Shown in pieces: positions 21,231 through 33,059 of a stretch of 64,000 nt of DNA; the stretch's first letter is position 1; every line of letters starts with the position of its first letter. The notes below the pieces were generated by a model. That model ran no database searches and was not told the origin of the DNA. It saw only the letters and a program-made list of their open reading frames with translations. The DNA comes from Cycas panzhihuaensis. Taxonomy: Eukaryota; Cycadophyta. Made by a program: the position numbers and the translations under genes. Location of the stretch: NCBI GenBank assembly GCA_023213395.1, contig CM041465.1:69075741-69139740 (forward strand). The letters are read 5' to 3'.

Positions 21231-22595
21231 TTTATACCATGATAAAGGCAAAAACTAAATTTTAGGCATTCTCATCATAAAACTTTCCATTCACACTTCA
21301 ATTTCATCACAAACACACTATTGAATTTACTTCAAACTCATTAAGATATGCATTAACGTTGAACTAGCATTCGATAGGCTATAAATCCCATGCTATTGTT
21401 GGTTCAACCATTTAAAGTATAATGGTCCACCATGAACTAATAACCACTTATACAAACAAGCCAAAAAATAGCAATTTGGAACCTTTCACCTCACGCATTT
21501 GATGTAAAAATCACTGATATATACTAAATAAAAACACCACTTTATAATAAATAAACCACACTTTTTAATAATGTATGCAATGATCCATTACCCCACAACA
21601 TTGGTTGCTTGCCCTGCAACTTAGTATTTCCATAACATGCCCCTTCTATCAATCAATGAACATACACTAACGTTGATAGCTCACCCATTAATCATGGCCT
21701 ATTATCAATTAGTGAACACCACTAACATTAATAATATATGCCCAACAAACTCTCTTATGTAATCGCATATAAGAAGAGCATACCATCATCTCATATCACT
21801 CACTTCGTTGTCAAATCACTGCCTTGCTCCATATCATCATAAAAACAAAGGCTTATCACATGTTATTTAATCACCCTAATGTGCCCACCTGAACATATAA
21901 TGAAAATATAAATGCCGCTTAATATATTAACTAAACTCAAAGCGACTTAAGGCATTCAATATATCAAAAATGATTGATAAAGATCAATTTAGCCTTAAAC
22001 CCAATATGATATCGAATCCACTTAAAAGAAATGATGACTTAACTCGAAGGGCAAAAAAGGGTCGATCAAATTGACTTTCATAACATTAGTGATTATCAAT
22101 GCAACTTATATTATCAAACCGGGTGATTAAATTAAAAATTGGCAGCACAACCTTATATGCAAATTTATCAAAGGTGGCCAATATGTACATTGTAGGCAAT
22201 CAAATCATTTATCAACACTACTTGATTAAACCATCATTTGCGATAAAATATATTCAGTGTGATAGAATATTATCAAACTCGCGACTTTGAAAAATATCAC
22301 AGCGACAACATTGATATAACATTAGGTGACATAATATATCTAACAACTAACAAAACAATATTAAATGCCATGGTCGAAGAGATTAAATATTATCAACTTG
22401 GCTTTCAAACCAAAGAATTAAATCAATGATGTCAGAAATATTACTATGGCGATTTTAATATATTTTCAGAAGATTGAGATATACTAAATCATACCTTGAT
22501 AAATCTGCGTTGACTTAATCCACATCCAGGCGACCTTAAATCAGAGACGTCTTGCATGTATGATTAAATACATGCAACTTTAATTGGTAGATCAA

Positions 22596-22674
<79 letters not shown>

Positions 22675-22690
22675 CGACGTGATTTCGCAT
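21231..22690. other. AT-rich stretch inside E, no recognisable gene
   Basis: By position this should hold E's gag, protease and integrase start, but no gag, knuckle or protease wording could be read on either strand. It may be too decayed or replaced by another insertion. It includes a long TA microsatellite at 22599-22672. Confidence 0.5.
22599..22672. repeat. (TA)37 microsatellite
   Basis: 74 bp of uninterrupted TA dinucleotides. Confidence 0.97.
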
Positions 22691-23540
22691 AAAACGGTTA
22701 TGATGAATATTAAGATGCAGGTGTTTAAATTTTATTATAGCATACCTTTGTGGAAGCTGTAATGTATTACGGCTTTGCAAATATTATTCTTGTGGCAACT
22801 TGCACACAATCTTATGATTTTATTGTTGTACGGCTCTGCGTGTAGTCTCTTGTGGCCCACCTCTGTATATCTACTTGCGTCTGCAAAAGATATGCGATCT
22901 CTGCAAGGCTTTGACATTAGCGATCTCCGTAGGCAAATACGCTATTGCTTTGTATCTACAACATCCTGCTCTGCACAGTCTGTTCCGGCAAATGGCTCGA
23001 TGACTCCAATGTTCTAAAAGTTTGGCTACTGCATAGGACATTTGTACATTCATACAATGATCAGACAACTCTCCTGTTGGCCAACTCTACACATATTCTC
23101 TCATTCGTCGCCTGCTACGATTCACACAATATTCAAACTCCACATGGATGGCTACGCTTTTTATTCAACTGCAATCTCAGTGGCAACAAGGATAAATAGA
23201 TCTGGCATCTTCCTTGGATTCAAAAACGGACAACAATAGTTGGCAATTGAGTAACCATGGGCTACACATTTGAAAACAAGGGGCACCAGCCTTCGCTTCA
23301 CACCTAGACACTTGCACAAAAGAAAATAGCACCTTCTACTTCTTTGCATGCCTCTGAAGACCATCGAATCCCTGCAAAACAAATAATAGAAGGCACTAGG
23401 ATTTGCACGCGATCATTGCACCATCGTGGCTGTTCTTTCGGTTGTCGGATAAGCTGATCCTCAATGAGTGAGCCAACATTACCTGGAAACCAACGATCAA
23501 ATGATCTGTTTAGCATCTGCCTACTTGTGCACGACCTTCT
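22691..23540 (-). other. Leader region of E
   Basis: 850 bp, more balanced in composition than the DNA to its left. It ends at the primer-binding site 23541-23552. No coding signature; the position equals the leader of D. Confidence 0.5.
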
Positions 23541-23552
23541 GCTCTGATACCA
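23541..23552 (-). promoter_or_regulatory. Primer-binding site of E
   Basis: The minus strand reads TGGTATCAGAGC, touching the LTR. Confidence 0.88.
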
Positions 23553-23880
23553 TGTTAGAAAACACCAAATAGACATACAAGTCACATGATTGTTTATGTA
23601 CACAATAGACTCAAACAGAACAAGCACACGGGACAATGGCTTTGATGTGGAAACCCTTTCGGGAAAAACTCACCACAGATTCTATTTTTACATTTTGATA
23701 AATCTGCGTGTAATATTACAATGAACTTTGATCTATCTTTATAGATTGCAAATGTTTCAAATAACAATATATGAGTTTACATTTGTCGGCCCATAATATC
23801 ACAATATTACATCAAGAATATTCACACAATATTACACCTCATTTACATTAGTTGGTAAGTGATATAATATCAATCTAACA
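23553..23880 (-). repeat. 5' LTR of E
   Basis: 328 bp, TGTTAGAAAAC to ATCTAACA. Its last 227 bp match 5062-5288. Confidence 0.88.
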
Positions 23881-25698
23881 CTTACAAATTTACCTATATG
23901 GTTTTTATGACTCTTAGTTGAGTTTTTCTGATGTAATTTTTGTAACCTTGTTAATTGCTCTTTTGATTTTTTGTCTAATGCCAACAAGGATGCATCATTG
24001 AGGCTTACTAATGTCGGAGAAGATTTTGGGTATTTGAACGATGCTTGATGAAGGAATGTTCCATCATTTTTGTCTTCATATGTGAACTCATGCTTGGCTT
24101 CCACCTAATCTCTATTGAAGCTTTAGATGTTTATAAGGAGGTGTTTCTTTGGTAAGAATTGGCAGGGAATGGCAAGGTGAAGGCCGAAAGTCAATGTCTT
24201 ATTTTGACAATGTTCGATTGTGATTTTGTGTGGAGGTATAATATAAAGTGATTTCAATATTTAGTGTAGAGGTATAACGTATTTCAAATCATATATTATG
24301 ACTACAACGTGGATGTAGGAGACCGCAAGGATGCTTATGGTCAACATATTATTTGTTCACGATGATATATTTATCTTGAAGATGATAGTCCATGCAATGG
24401 CAAGTTTGTCAAAATTGGCGTAGTAGGTAGGTGGATCACTCGATGATAGACGATGAATATTTATATGTGTGTGTGTATTCAGAGGAAATTTTGTAGATTG
24501 TTGAATATGAGTGTTGCTAGTTTGTATATATATGTACATACATACACACATATGAATGTTTTGTAGGCAGTATGAAATCAATACATGCTAAGTATCAACA
24601 CTAGTATAAAAACGTAATGAGTAATCATTCATTGATTAATCCATTGAGAGAATGTGCATAAACACAAGAGAAGACCCTCTACATCAGTGACAAGTGTTTT
24701 GCATGCATAACGAGGGGTAATGGCACATAACCCTTAATTATCTAAGATACAAACATAAGTTATAATCCTAGGACCATAAGTTATATAGGGATAAACATGA
24801 TCCCTATAATATATATTATATTTGCACTGCGTATACATCTTGATTATTATATTTGCACTACGTATACATCTTGATTGGGTGATTTTGATATTATAGATTA
24901 TAAAATTTGAGGCGATGTGTCTTGTTAAATATATTGATGTGTATGTTATCCATTTGCATTTGTATTCTTGCGTGCTTCATGCGACAGTCATGGCTTTACA
25001 CTCGTACGTAAACTCCATGGACAACACTTGCATATAGGCCTCACATATGCCAAGAGTATGATGACTGCACTATCCAATCAATATATGTGTGTGTGTGTGT
25101 GTGTGTATGTGTGTGTATATATATATATATATGATGTTCCTTGGATGTATATACTATGGTGACGGTGAGATAAATGTGATTATACCTATCTATCTTGTGT
25201 CTAAACATCCCTACCTTGGTCTGACGGAGTGGATGGCCCACAAGGTTTATTGATTGGCTATATTGATCTATAGGATTACGATTTCCATGTTTCAATTGCA
25301 GAGGTAAGTGCTTCATATGCAATTTGGTTTGATTAGTTCACTTGATGATGATATAACAATGACTCGCCGCAAGCATTATTAGTTGTCAATATACTTGATT
25401 TATTATATTTACACAGGTTGATTGACGAATACAACGCATATATGTAGGCGGGTTAATAAATTTGTAACTTAATGGTGCAAAGGTAAGAATATATCTAATG
25501 ATTTTGTTCAAATTCTAAAAAATGTAACAATCCATAGAGTAGGATTGATGCGTTGATATCGCTTATTATGAACCAAAATTCATAACTTGAGGATAAATGC
25601 ACAAACTAGGTAAAGAATGCACGAGCAAATGCAAATACACAAAGTGTCTAAGGGTCAGGGACCAAATAACAGACTAATAAAACGAATGATGATACATA
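23881..25698. other. DNA between stacks E and F, no recognisable gene
   Basis: 1.8 kb, AT-rich. A minus-strand frame at 23832-24104 (90 residues, Lys/Ser rich, beginning MEAKHEFTYEDKND) overlaps E's LTR and has no family I recognise; it is probably chance. A (TG)n(TA)n run lies at 25081-25132. This may be older background into which E and F inserted. Confidence 0.5.
25081..25132. repeat. (TG)n(TA)n microsatellite
   Basis: TG repeats followed by TA repeats, about 50 bp. Confidence 0.95.
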
Positions 25699-25893
25699 TG
25701 AGAGGAATAGAAATGAAGATGCGATAAGATCTATTTGAGGCATGGGATAGGACACATAAACCATGAAAGATAATACTAGATTGATAGAAACATGGACTAC
25801 ATAACATGAGAATAATAGGGAGGAGATTCAACTACAACTCAAACTACTACATAAAAAAAATAGGGAGGAGAATTAGTCTCAGACTCAACCTAA
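25699..25893 (-). repeat. 3' LTR remnant of F
   Basis: About 195 bp matching 42926-43119, including the GATAGAAACATGGACTACAT segment. Homology stops at CTCAACCTA, where RNase H coding begins at once. Confidence 0.85.
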
Positions 25894-27230
25894 GCCTTGC
25901 CTGAGCCAAATAGCTTCACACGCTGTGCTGGCAACAGCTTTGTATTCTACTTTAGTGGAGGAAATTGTAACATTGGTTGCTTTTCGCAACTCCATGAAAC
26001 AATGGTAGGCCCAAAGTTGAAACAATAACCTGAGGTAGATTTTCGGCTATCTTGGCATCCAACTCAATTAGAATCTGAGAACCATTCCAATGTGAAGTTC
26101 TTGTTATGTGTGTATTGGAGACCATATTGCAATGTACTTTTGAGGTATCTGAGAATTTGTTTTATAGCATTTCAGTGTCATTGATTGGGATTTATCATAA
26201 ATTCAGAACAAATTCCAACTGCATATGATATGTCGGCCTTAGTGTTAGTCAAGTAAATGAGACTACCAACTAGTTGTCTGAAAATTATGGAATCAATAGG
26301 TTTTCCTTTTTTATTCATCGACAGTTTGGTGCCTATCTCCATAGGGGCCAGTGATGATTTGCATTCTTCCATTCTGAATCGCTGCAAAATGTCCCATGTG
26401 TACTTGGCTTGGGAGATGAAAATGTGACTTGGTTGTTGCCACACTTCCATGGCGAGAAAGTAATGAAGAAGTCTGAGATCTATCATCTTAAAACTTCTCT
26501 TTAGATCCACTTGATGACTTTCTATCAAATCTGCATCATTGCTTGTAATGATCAAATCATCAACATAAAGTATGACAAGAGTGATGTGTTGGTTTTGAAC
26601 CTTGATGTACAGGTTTGAGTTAGATGTGGATCGATGAAAATTATGCTTAAGAAAGTAATCATCGATCTTCAAATACCAAGCATGTGACGCCTGTTTCAGA
26701 CCATACAAGGCCTTTTTAAGGTGACAAACAGGATGCTCATTGCCGACTGAAATATACCTAGGAGGTTGTTCCAAATATATCTCCTTAGTCAAATTGCTAT
26801 TGAGAAAGGCACTTTTGACATCCATTTGGTACAATGGCCACTTGCATTGAGCAACTAGGGCCATAACTATTTTGATGGTGTTCATATTTGCGATAGGTGC
26901 AAATGTCTCATTGTAGTCGATGCCTTCCTGTTGTTTGAAACCTTTTGTGACTAGACGAGCCTTATGTCGCTCAATAGTGCCATCGGATTTATACTTAATC
27001 TTGTAGATCCACTTACAACTAATGGCTTGTTTGCCTAGTGGCAATTCAACCAAGTCCCATGTGTCATTTTGATAGGTAGAGTAGATCTCATCATCCATGT
27101 CCACTTGCTCCTCAAAAGTGGAAGGTTTAGGAGTACTAAGCACTTTAGCCATAAGTGCATAGTTGACAGTGGCTGTTGGCCGTATTTTAGATGGTCATTT
27201 ACCTTCAACAATTTGTGAACTTGCAGTAGT
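25894..27230 (-). pseudogene. F reverse transcriptase and truncated RNase H
   Basis: The longest RT frame in the window: 324 residues at 26178-27152. It has WDLVELPLGKQAISCKWIY, KGFKQQEGIDYNETFAP, MDVKSAFLN, LYGLKQASHAWY, the catalytic LYVDDLIIT box and LVGSLIYLTNTKADISYAVG without a stop. One stop follows into the RNase H start (TKVEYKAVAST, AIWLRQGL), which ends at the deletion at 25893. Thumb changes such as FLAMEVW suggest drift. Not functional without RNase H and 3' LTR. Confidence 0.9.
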
Positions 27231-28060
27231 CTATAAATACCATCTAGGTAGTTTTTTCATCGATGTTACTTTATTGTCCTGTGATGGTGTTGAGTGTTGA
27301 ATTTCTGAAGAACTTGTAGGACTTGATGAAGGGACTAAGGAAGATGACAAGGAAGAAGAAGTAGGTGCTGATGAAGGACAAGGTGTGGAGGATGTTGAAG
27401 GGACAGATTCCTCAACAATTGCTTTTCCTTTATCAAGGGAAAGTGGAAGGGAACTGAATTCTATCTCTCGATTGTCTTCTGCTAAGACGACATCTCGTGA
27501 AGTATGCATCTTTTTACCAATTGGATCAAACAATCTATATGCTTTACTACCAGGAGCATATCCTACAAAGATGCATTTGAGACTTTTATCATCAAATTTT
27601 CATCTTTGCTCTTGGGGAACATTCATGTAGAACGTGCTTCCAAAGGTACATAAGTGACTGATTGTGGGTTTCTGACCAGTCCAGGCCTCCTCGGGTGTTA
27701 TACTTGAAAGATGTATCTTTTTACCAATTGGATCAAACAATCGATATGCTTTACTGCCAAGAGCATCATGTAGGCCATGCATCCAAAGGTACGTAAGTGA
27801 CTGATTGTGGGTTTCTCACTAGTCCAAGCCTCCTCGGGTGTTATGCTCCAAAGATGCATCTTTTTACCAATTGGATCAAACAATCGATATGCTTTACTGC
27901 TAGGAGCATATCGTACAAAGATGCATTTGAGACTTTTATCATCAAATTTTCGTCTTTACTCTTGGGCGACATTCATGTAGGCCGTGCATCCAAAAGTACG
28001 TAAGTGACTGACTGTGGGTTTCTGACCAGTCCAGGCCTCCTAGAGTGTTATGCTCGAAAA
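27231..28060 (-). pseudogene. F integrase C-terminus and linker, with an internal triplication
   Basis: The linker at 27231-27533 is Ser/Pro rich (runs such as SSSLSSSLVPSSSP) and begins with MFDPIGKKMHTSRDVV. Upstream in sense the segment encoding ITPEEAWTGQKPTISHL, TFG and FDPIGKK occurs three times: units at 27506-27712, 27713-27855 (middle deleted) and 27856-28056. This is the integrase C-terminal region, which normally occurs once. Confidence 0.88.
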
Positions 28061-28560
28061 CGTCGAAGTGGAGCTGCGGTTTGACAGATAAGTAGCAATG
28101 AGGACTACTTCTGTCCAATATGCCAGAGAGAGACCTTGAGCATGCATCATAGCATTCGCTTTACTGACCAAGGTTTTGTTCATGCATTCTACCACACCAT
28201 TTTGTTGAGGTGTATAAGGGGTAGAAAATTGGCATTTTATGCCATTTTGAATACAATACTAAGTGAACTCCTTGGACGTATACTCACCACCATTATCGGA
28301 TCTAAGTATCTTAATTCACATGCCTGCTTTATTTTTCACAAGAAGTTTAAATTTTTTAAACTTGTTCAGTGCTTCTAACTTATGCTTGAGAAAATAAACT
28401 CACACTTAATGTGAGTAATCATCAATAAAAGTCATGAAGAAAGAAGATCCACCATGTGATTGAGTGGACATGGGTCCACAAATGTCAGAATGGATTAGTT
28501 GCAATAATTATTGAGCTCTCCAGGCTTTACCTTTTGGAAAGGTTCACGATGCTATTTTCT
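28061..28560 (-). pseudogene. F integrase core
   Basis: Minus-strand wording FIDDYSH, LRSDNGGEYTSKEF and PYTPQQNGVVECMNKT, so the second Asp and the Glu are kept. Stops occur near 28405 and 28300. Just upstream in sense (28560-28751) lie the pre-integrase residues. Confidence 0.8.
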
Positions 28561-29020
28561 CATAAGACATGATTCACAAAGGCAGCTACCCTTGAAATTT
28601 TGGATAAGCCATAAACTATATTTTGCCTGAACATTTGTCTTATATTGTCCAAATTTAGATATCCAAGTTGCTCTTTCCATAATTGAGTCTTATTGACTGA
28701 ATGGGAGACAAAGGCATGAGATGATCCAGATCTTTGTTCCGAATTATACATTTCCTATCTTTGAATAATACACTCATCTGTTGTTTATCTAATTGACTAA
28801 CAAAGAGTAAATTTTTAGGCATCTCAGGAATTAAGAACACATTGCCACTAGGAAATGTAGAATGTTGATCATCATGAGGTGCAATTTGTCCTACACCTGA
28901 TATCTTAACAGCGGCATTGTCCCAAAATGCCACTATTTCTCTCTTGCATTCTTGAAAATTTGATAACAATTCTGCATCACCTGTCATATGATGTGATACT
29001 CTAAAATCTATGACCCAAGT
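28561..29020 (-). pseudogene. F protease and pre-integrase region
   Basis: 28655-28987 reads MTGDAELLSNF, VKISGVGQI, NVFLIPEMPKNLLFVSQLDK, the protease tail. The active site near 29000 reads D-F-R-V where D-S-G-A is expected. LWKEQLGYLNLDNI (28560-28751) is the HHCC start with altered His. Dead protease. Confidence 0.8.
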
Positions 29021-30049
29021 GTTGTCATTGTGACTACCATTATATACGTAAAAGATTGTGTCACTTTGATCATGTTGAGCTATGTGGCCTTGAAAACCAC
29101 CATGTGTTATGTTTCTAGTATTTCCATGATGACCACCTCAGAATGCACCTCGAGTTGGTCCTTGAAATTGTTGTTACTGGCATTGATTTTGTTGCTGACG
29201 TTGATTCTGCTGATGTTGCTAACGCTCATTTTGTTGTTGTTGTTGTTGCAAGTCACTTTGACTTTTCCTGCATTCTGGTTAGATGTGGCCTGCTTTGTCA
29301 CAGTAATGACAAATGACAGTTTTAGACTTAATATTAAGATTGCCAAATTTCTTCAGAAAGTTTTGCTTGGGTTGAAATGGTTGTTTCGATTTAAAATTAG
29401 CTGTAAAAGCATGTGATGTGCTTGCCTCATTTTGCTGTGAGTAGATTTTTTCTTCTTGCAACAATGATCGTTCTAACTCATTGAAAGTTAGAATAGATAA
29501 CGTGCCATTTCTAGAGATATCTGAGATGAAGCCATTGTATTCTTTAGGAAGAGCATGAATTGTTGCTGTGACTAGATCTTCATTTGAGATTGGTTTTCCA
29601 AGAGTTGTTAGTTGATTACTGATAGCTTTAATAGACAACAAATAAGCTGCCATGGGCACAACATATTACAAACTAAACAACTTAGATTTATACATCATGA
29701 TTCGAGCATCATTTCTTTGTTCATACAAAGACACAATTATATCCCAAGCTTCCTTAGATGTAGATGCAAATTCATTATTTTGATCAACACTATCACTGAC
29801 AGACAAATGAATAAATGCAAGCGCAACTTCATCTTTTGCTTTAAATGTAGCCAATGCAATAGGATCAATGGGTATAAAATTACGTGGATTTGTTGAATCT
29901 TGAATTGGTTTGGATTTGGCGATTGTATCAGAAACATAACCCTGTAACTCATTCATTATCAATAGATTTTTTGCTTGCTTCTTCCATGTCAGATTATTTT
30001 CAACACTTGTTAACTTGATTATATTGGCCTTAAACATTTGAGTTGCCAT
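29021..30049 (-). pseudogene. F gag
   Basis: The start ATG at 30047-30049 (minus) gives MATQMFKANIIKLTSVENNL, then a TWKKQAKNLL helix. The frame is open over 29666-30049 and, after a stop, over 29279-29659 (ISNQLTTLGKPISNEDLV, LERSLLQEEKIYSQQ). The zinc knuckle CHYCDKAGHI is at about 29280-29310. A Gln/Asn-rich stretch of CAA/AAC codons follows (29150-29270). Confidence 0.88.
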
Positions 30050-32128
30050 GTAGTTTAATGTAACTGATAAAGAGCTTGGAAACTATTGAGTTTATTCCAC
30101 TTAAGTTTCACTCAATATCTAAATTTAATCAATATAGGACTGAAGAAAATGTGGATGAAATGGAGGGCTTTGCTCGCAAGTCGTCCAACCTGATAACAAG
30201 ATCGGTGTTGGCCAAGTTATCAGTGCATTTGAGACAGAGTAAAATACATTTTTCGAGCCTCCCCACTTAGTATTTTAATTGATTTAAGAAGTGGGTTAAA
30301 TTGTGCTAAAAATGTGCTTGTAGGCCCCTTTTAATCTGTTGCAAATTTCATCAAAATGCTTCAATAAATACAAAATAGTTGCTTGATTGACAGTGTATGC
30401 AGCTAAATACAAAGTTGAATAACATATTTTAATGCCTTAATCAAGCAATTTAAGAAGCAAATCATTCACCACGAACACTTGGGATCGAAGAATGATCCCC
30501 ACATGCCAAAAAAAATAATATTTTTTTATTGATTGTAGTCCTTTTGAATTCAGAGTCTTGCCTCACTTAATTCAGGTCACCACACAGAGAGCCCAGTGAG
30601 CAAAGGTGCATTAAATGGTACAATTTAGGTTTTAAAATAAGCCAAATAAGATAATTAAATCACCAAATTACATGCGATTTTTTCTTTTTTTTTAACAATA
30701 TTAGTATGATTAACACACTAAGAAGAAACTCTAAAATCAAGTGAAATTTAACCACTTTATAATCCACTTTATGACTTAAGTCACCTCACAGGGAGCTTAG
30801 TGTCCTTAAAAAATAAAAATTTTCACTTAAAGTGAGAGCAATCACTTAATAAAAGTGAAATTTTATTCAAGAAATCATATGCAAATTTTTTTATAAAGAT
30901 TAGTATGATTAACACACTAAACAAGCCATAAAAGGACGTATTTCAAAGATGAAAATAAAAAATAAATTAAAGTGATTATAAAATTAAATTTAAAAGGATA
31001 AATTGAAAAAAGAATATACAAAGTATATTCCACTTTGTATAACCTAATGTTTGCCAACTTTAGAGAAATCAATTTTTTTTTTTCGATGGTGATCATGGCG
31101 GCGGCGACGATGAACGAACTAGTGGGTGATGAAGGTGAATTTGCGGGTGACGGATTTACTAGGCGACACAATGGATTTGCAAATCCATGGGCAAAGTCTG
31201 TTGGATTTCAATCGAATTTTTTTTATCTGTAATCTCGCCCGACGGAAACATGTAGAAGATACAGGTTGACGGGAGCTACTCGTAGCACACACAAGTAGTG
31301 AAGAGATGACGGACCTGCGTTTGATGAAATCGAGGAAGAAAGCGGGAGCTGCACTACGCATGGAAGTCGCAACACATAGATTGCAGGGTGAGAACTGAAG
31401 CACCTAGCTTCACAAGCACGCACGTTACAGAACTATGTAGAGATTTGCACCCAAGTAGAGAGGAGCTGCCCAGGTAGAGATGGAGATTGCAGGGATGAGG
31501 CACGCCACTGTCACAAGCAGAGATGCCCATGCAAAAGGGGTGATGCTCGACATCGTTCAACAAAAAAACCGTTGGTCGCCAAGTAGAGGAGAAGCCACCA
31601 CTTCACAGAGTTAAAACCCAACCACTTGTTCTATATTAGTTTTTTTTATTTATTGAGGAGCGTAAAAAAAAGAGAGAGAGAGAAATAGAGCCACTCAAAG
31701 AAGGTTTGCGAGAGTTCAACACAAACAACCACCTCTCTTTTATTTTTTAATTTTTAAAAAAATCAAGGATAAAGTGAGCCGGCCATCTATTGGCACAAAG
31801 AGGACTGTCACACACAGGAAGAGGCTTTAAAAAAAAAAAACAGAGATCCATACATACTCTCCTTAATGAGAGTTACTTTTCATAAGAGCTCTTGTGAAAT
31901 TTTCAATCCTTCATCAATAACACTAGAGGACCACTAGATAACCACCTTTCTCCCCTTTTTTTAACATAATAAAATGCAAAATTACAATTCAATATATTTG
32001 CAATAACTACTAATTGCAAATATTGTTGAAATTTGCATTCATAATGGCTTTATATGCCATGAAAAAGTTTCACCATGCTTAGCAAAATAGTAGGAATTTC
32101 ATACATATGAAACCTGTAACATGAGCTT
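30050..32128 (-). other. Leader of F, gag-proximal part
   Basis: 2.1 kb between F gag and insertion G. It holds an imperfect tandem duplication with period about 204 bp (30577-30720 and 30781-30920, each ending in AGTATGATTAACACACTAA) and a more GC-rich segment at 31080-31600 with short open frames on both strands (31035-31232 plus, 31119-31403 minus), none matching a family I know. The rest of the leader is 42636-42910. Confidence 0.6.
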
Positions 32129-32344
32129 GTTAGGAAAGTAATGTTTTATCTTAGGTTGATTAAAGAGGTAATAAACACCTCTCTAATGTAACTCATTAAT
32201 GTATGCCTAACAAGTGTCGAGTTAAGATTTAGGCGGTTATAGTTAGGTTCTTGGGGGTTGCAAACCCTAAATGTATATATTGATTAGATCTTAACTCAAT
32301 AATCAATTCACATTCTCCTTTGCATTCTCTGATCTTTTGTAACA
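32129..32344 (+). repeat. 5' LTR of G
   Basis: 216 bp, TGTTAGGAAAGTAATG to TTTTGTAACA. The TAATGTTTTATCTTAGG segment is shared with H's LTR in the same sense, indicating related families. Confidence 0.95.
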
Positions 32345-32356
32345 TGGTATTAGAGC
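32345..32356 (+). promoter_or_regulatory. Primer-binding site of G
   Basis: TGGTATTAGAGC touching the LTR. One base differs from the usual TGGTATCAGAGC. Confidence 0.88.
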
Positions 32357-33059
32357 AGGTTATTTTGCCTAATTGAGAGAGGGTTTCTTACGAAATTGTG
32401 AGAAGATGACAAGTTCAACTTCAGTAAAGACAAGCTGTGAAGAAGGTACAAAGAATCAAGGAAAGAAAAGTCTTTTGAAGAAAAGAAGCAGAAGAAGGGA
32501 AACAGAATAGTGTTCTAGAAGGAGTACGAAAAGCCTGTACGGAACTGTATGGTCATATGGACCAGAAATGTCAAGAGTTTCTAAATTTCATGAAACTCGC
32601 CTAGATTGCAGATCTCACTTCCCTCGTCACTTTTCTCTTCTGCATCGAAGTGATTCAAGGTCATCTTGAAGGAGTTTTGAGCCTTTTTTCAGCCACGCAG
32701 GTAGGAGAAGAAAATCACTATTTTTTCTTATTTTCGGCTCAAATACCGGGTAAAATTAGTCCATAAACTTCTATTTGGACATTATATTTCCAGTGAATGC
32801 TTTTTTGAAGAATTTTATTAAGAGATTTTTGAGAAAAATTCAAATCTGTGAAAAACCCTAGTTGCCCTTTTTGAGTTTTCGGGCCTGCTTTCTCTTTGTT
32901 CCAAGACTGTTCTAAAAAACTAATTGCAGATTTGAGTTCGTCTTCTCAAGTTCTTTCATTTGAGATATTTTTTGTCTCCATCCGTGTAATTCGTGTATCA
33001 GATGAAATTCGCATTTATGTACGATCTAGGGTTTGTCCGGACAATTTTTTGATTTAAAA

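Larger units (their letters stand above)
5062..23880 (-). mobile_element. Copia LTR retrotransposon E, the outermost element of the left stack
   Basis: Minus-strand Copia whose left LTR remnant (5062-5288) and polypurine tract (5289-5298) are separated from its own internal region (19886-23540) by element B. The right LTR is 23553-23880, next to a Met PBS. Remnants of RNase H, RT and integrase run right to left from 19983 to about 21230. Its PPT (TAAGGGGGGA) is identical to D's and its coding wording resembles D, so the two belong to one lineage. The LTR pieces differ at roughly 30 of 227 bases by eye, making this the oldest recognisable copy. Its outer left boundary lies beyond the window because A interrupts the LTR. 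Confidence 0.8.

Noticed and set aside
22598-22780. Minus-strand frame ending in YIYIYI
   Set aside because: It is a translation of the TA microsatellite, with no independent coding evidence.
23832-24104. 90-residue minus-strand frame
   Set aside because: Overlaps E's LTR end by about 49 bp and has no recognisable motif. Treated as chance.
25041-25322. Minus-strand frame with THTHTH
   Set aside because: Produced by the TG/TA microsatellite at 25081-25132.
29030-29416. Plus-strand Leu-rich, membrane-like frame
   Set aside because: It is the antisense of the Gln/Asn-rich tail of F gag (CAA/AAC codons read as TTG/GTT).
31035-31403. Possible host gene fragment in F's leader
   Set aside because: Short frames on both strands, no domain, no splice structure. 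Kept only as a lead in the findings, not called as a gene.
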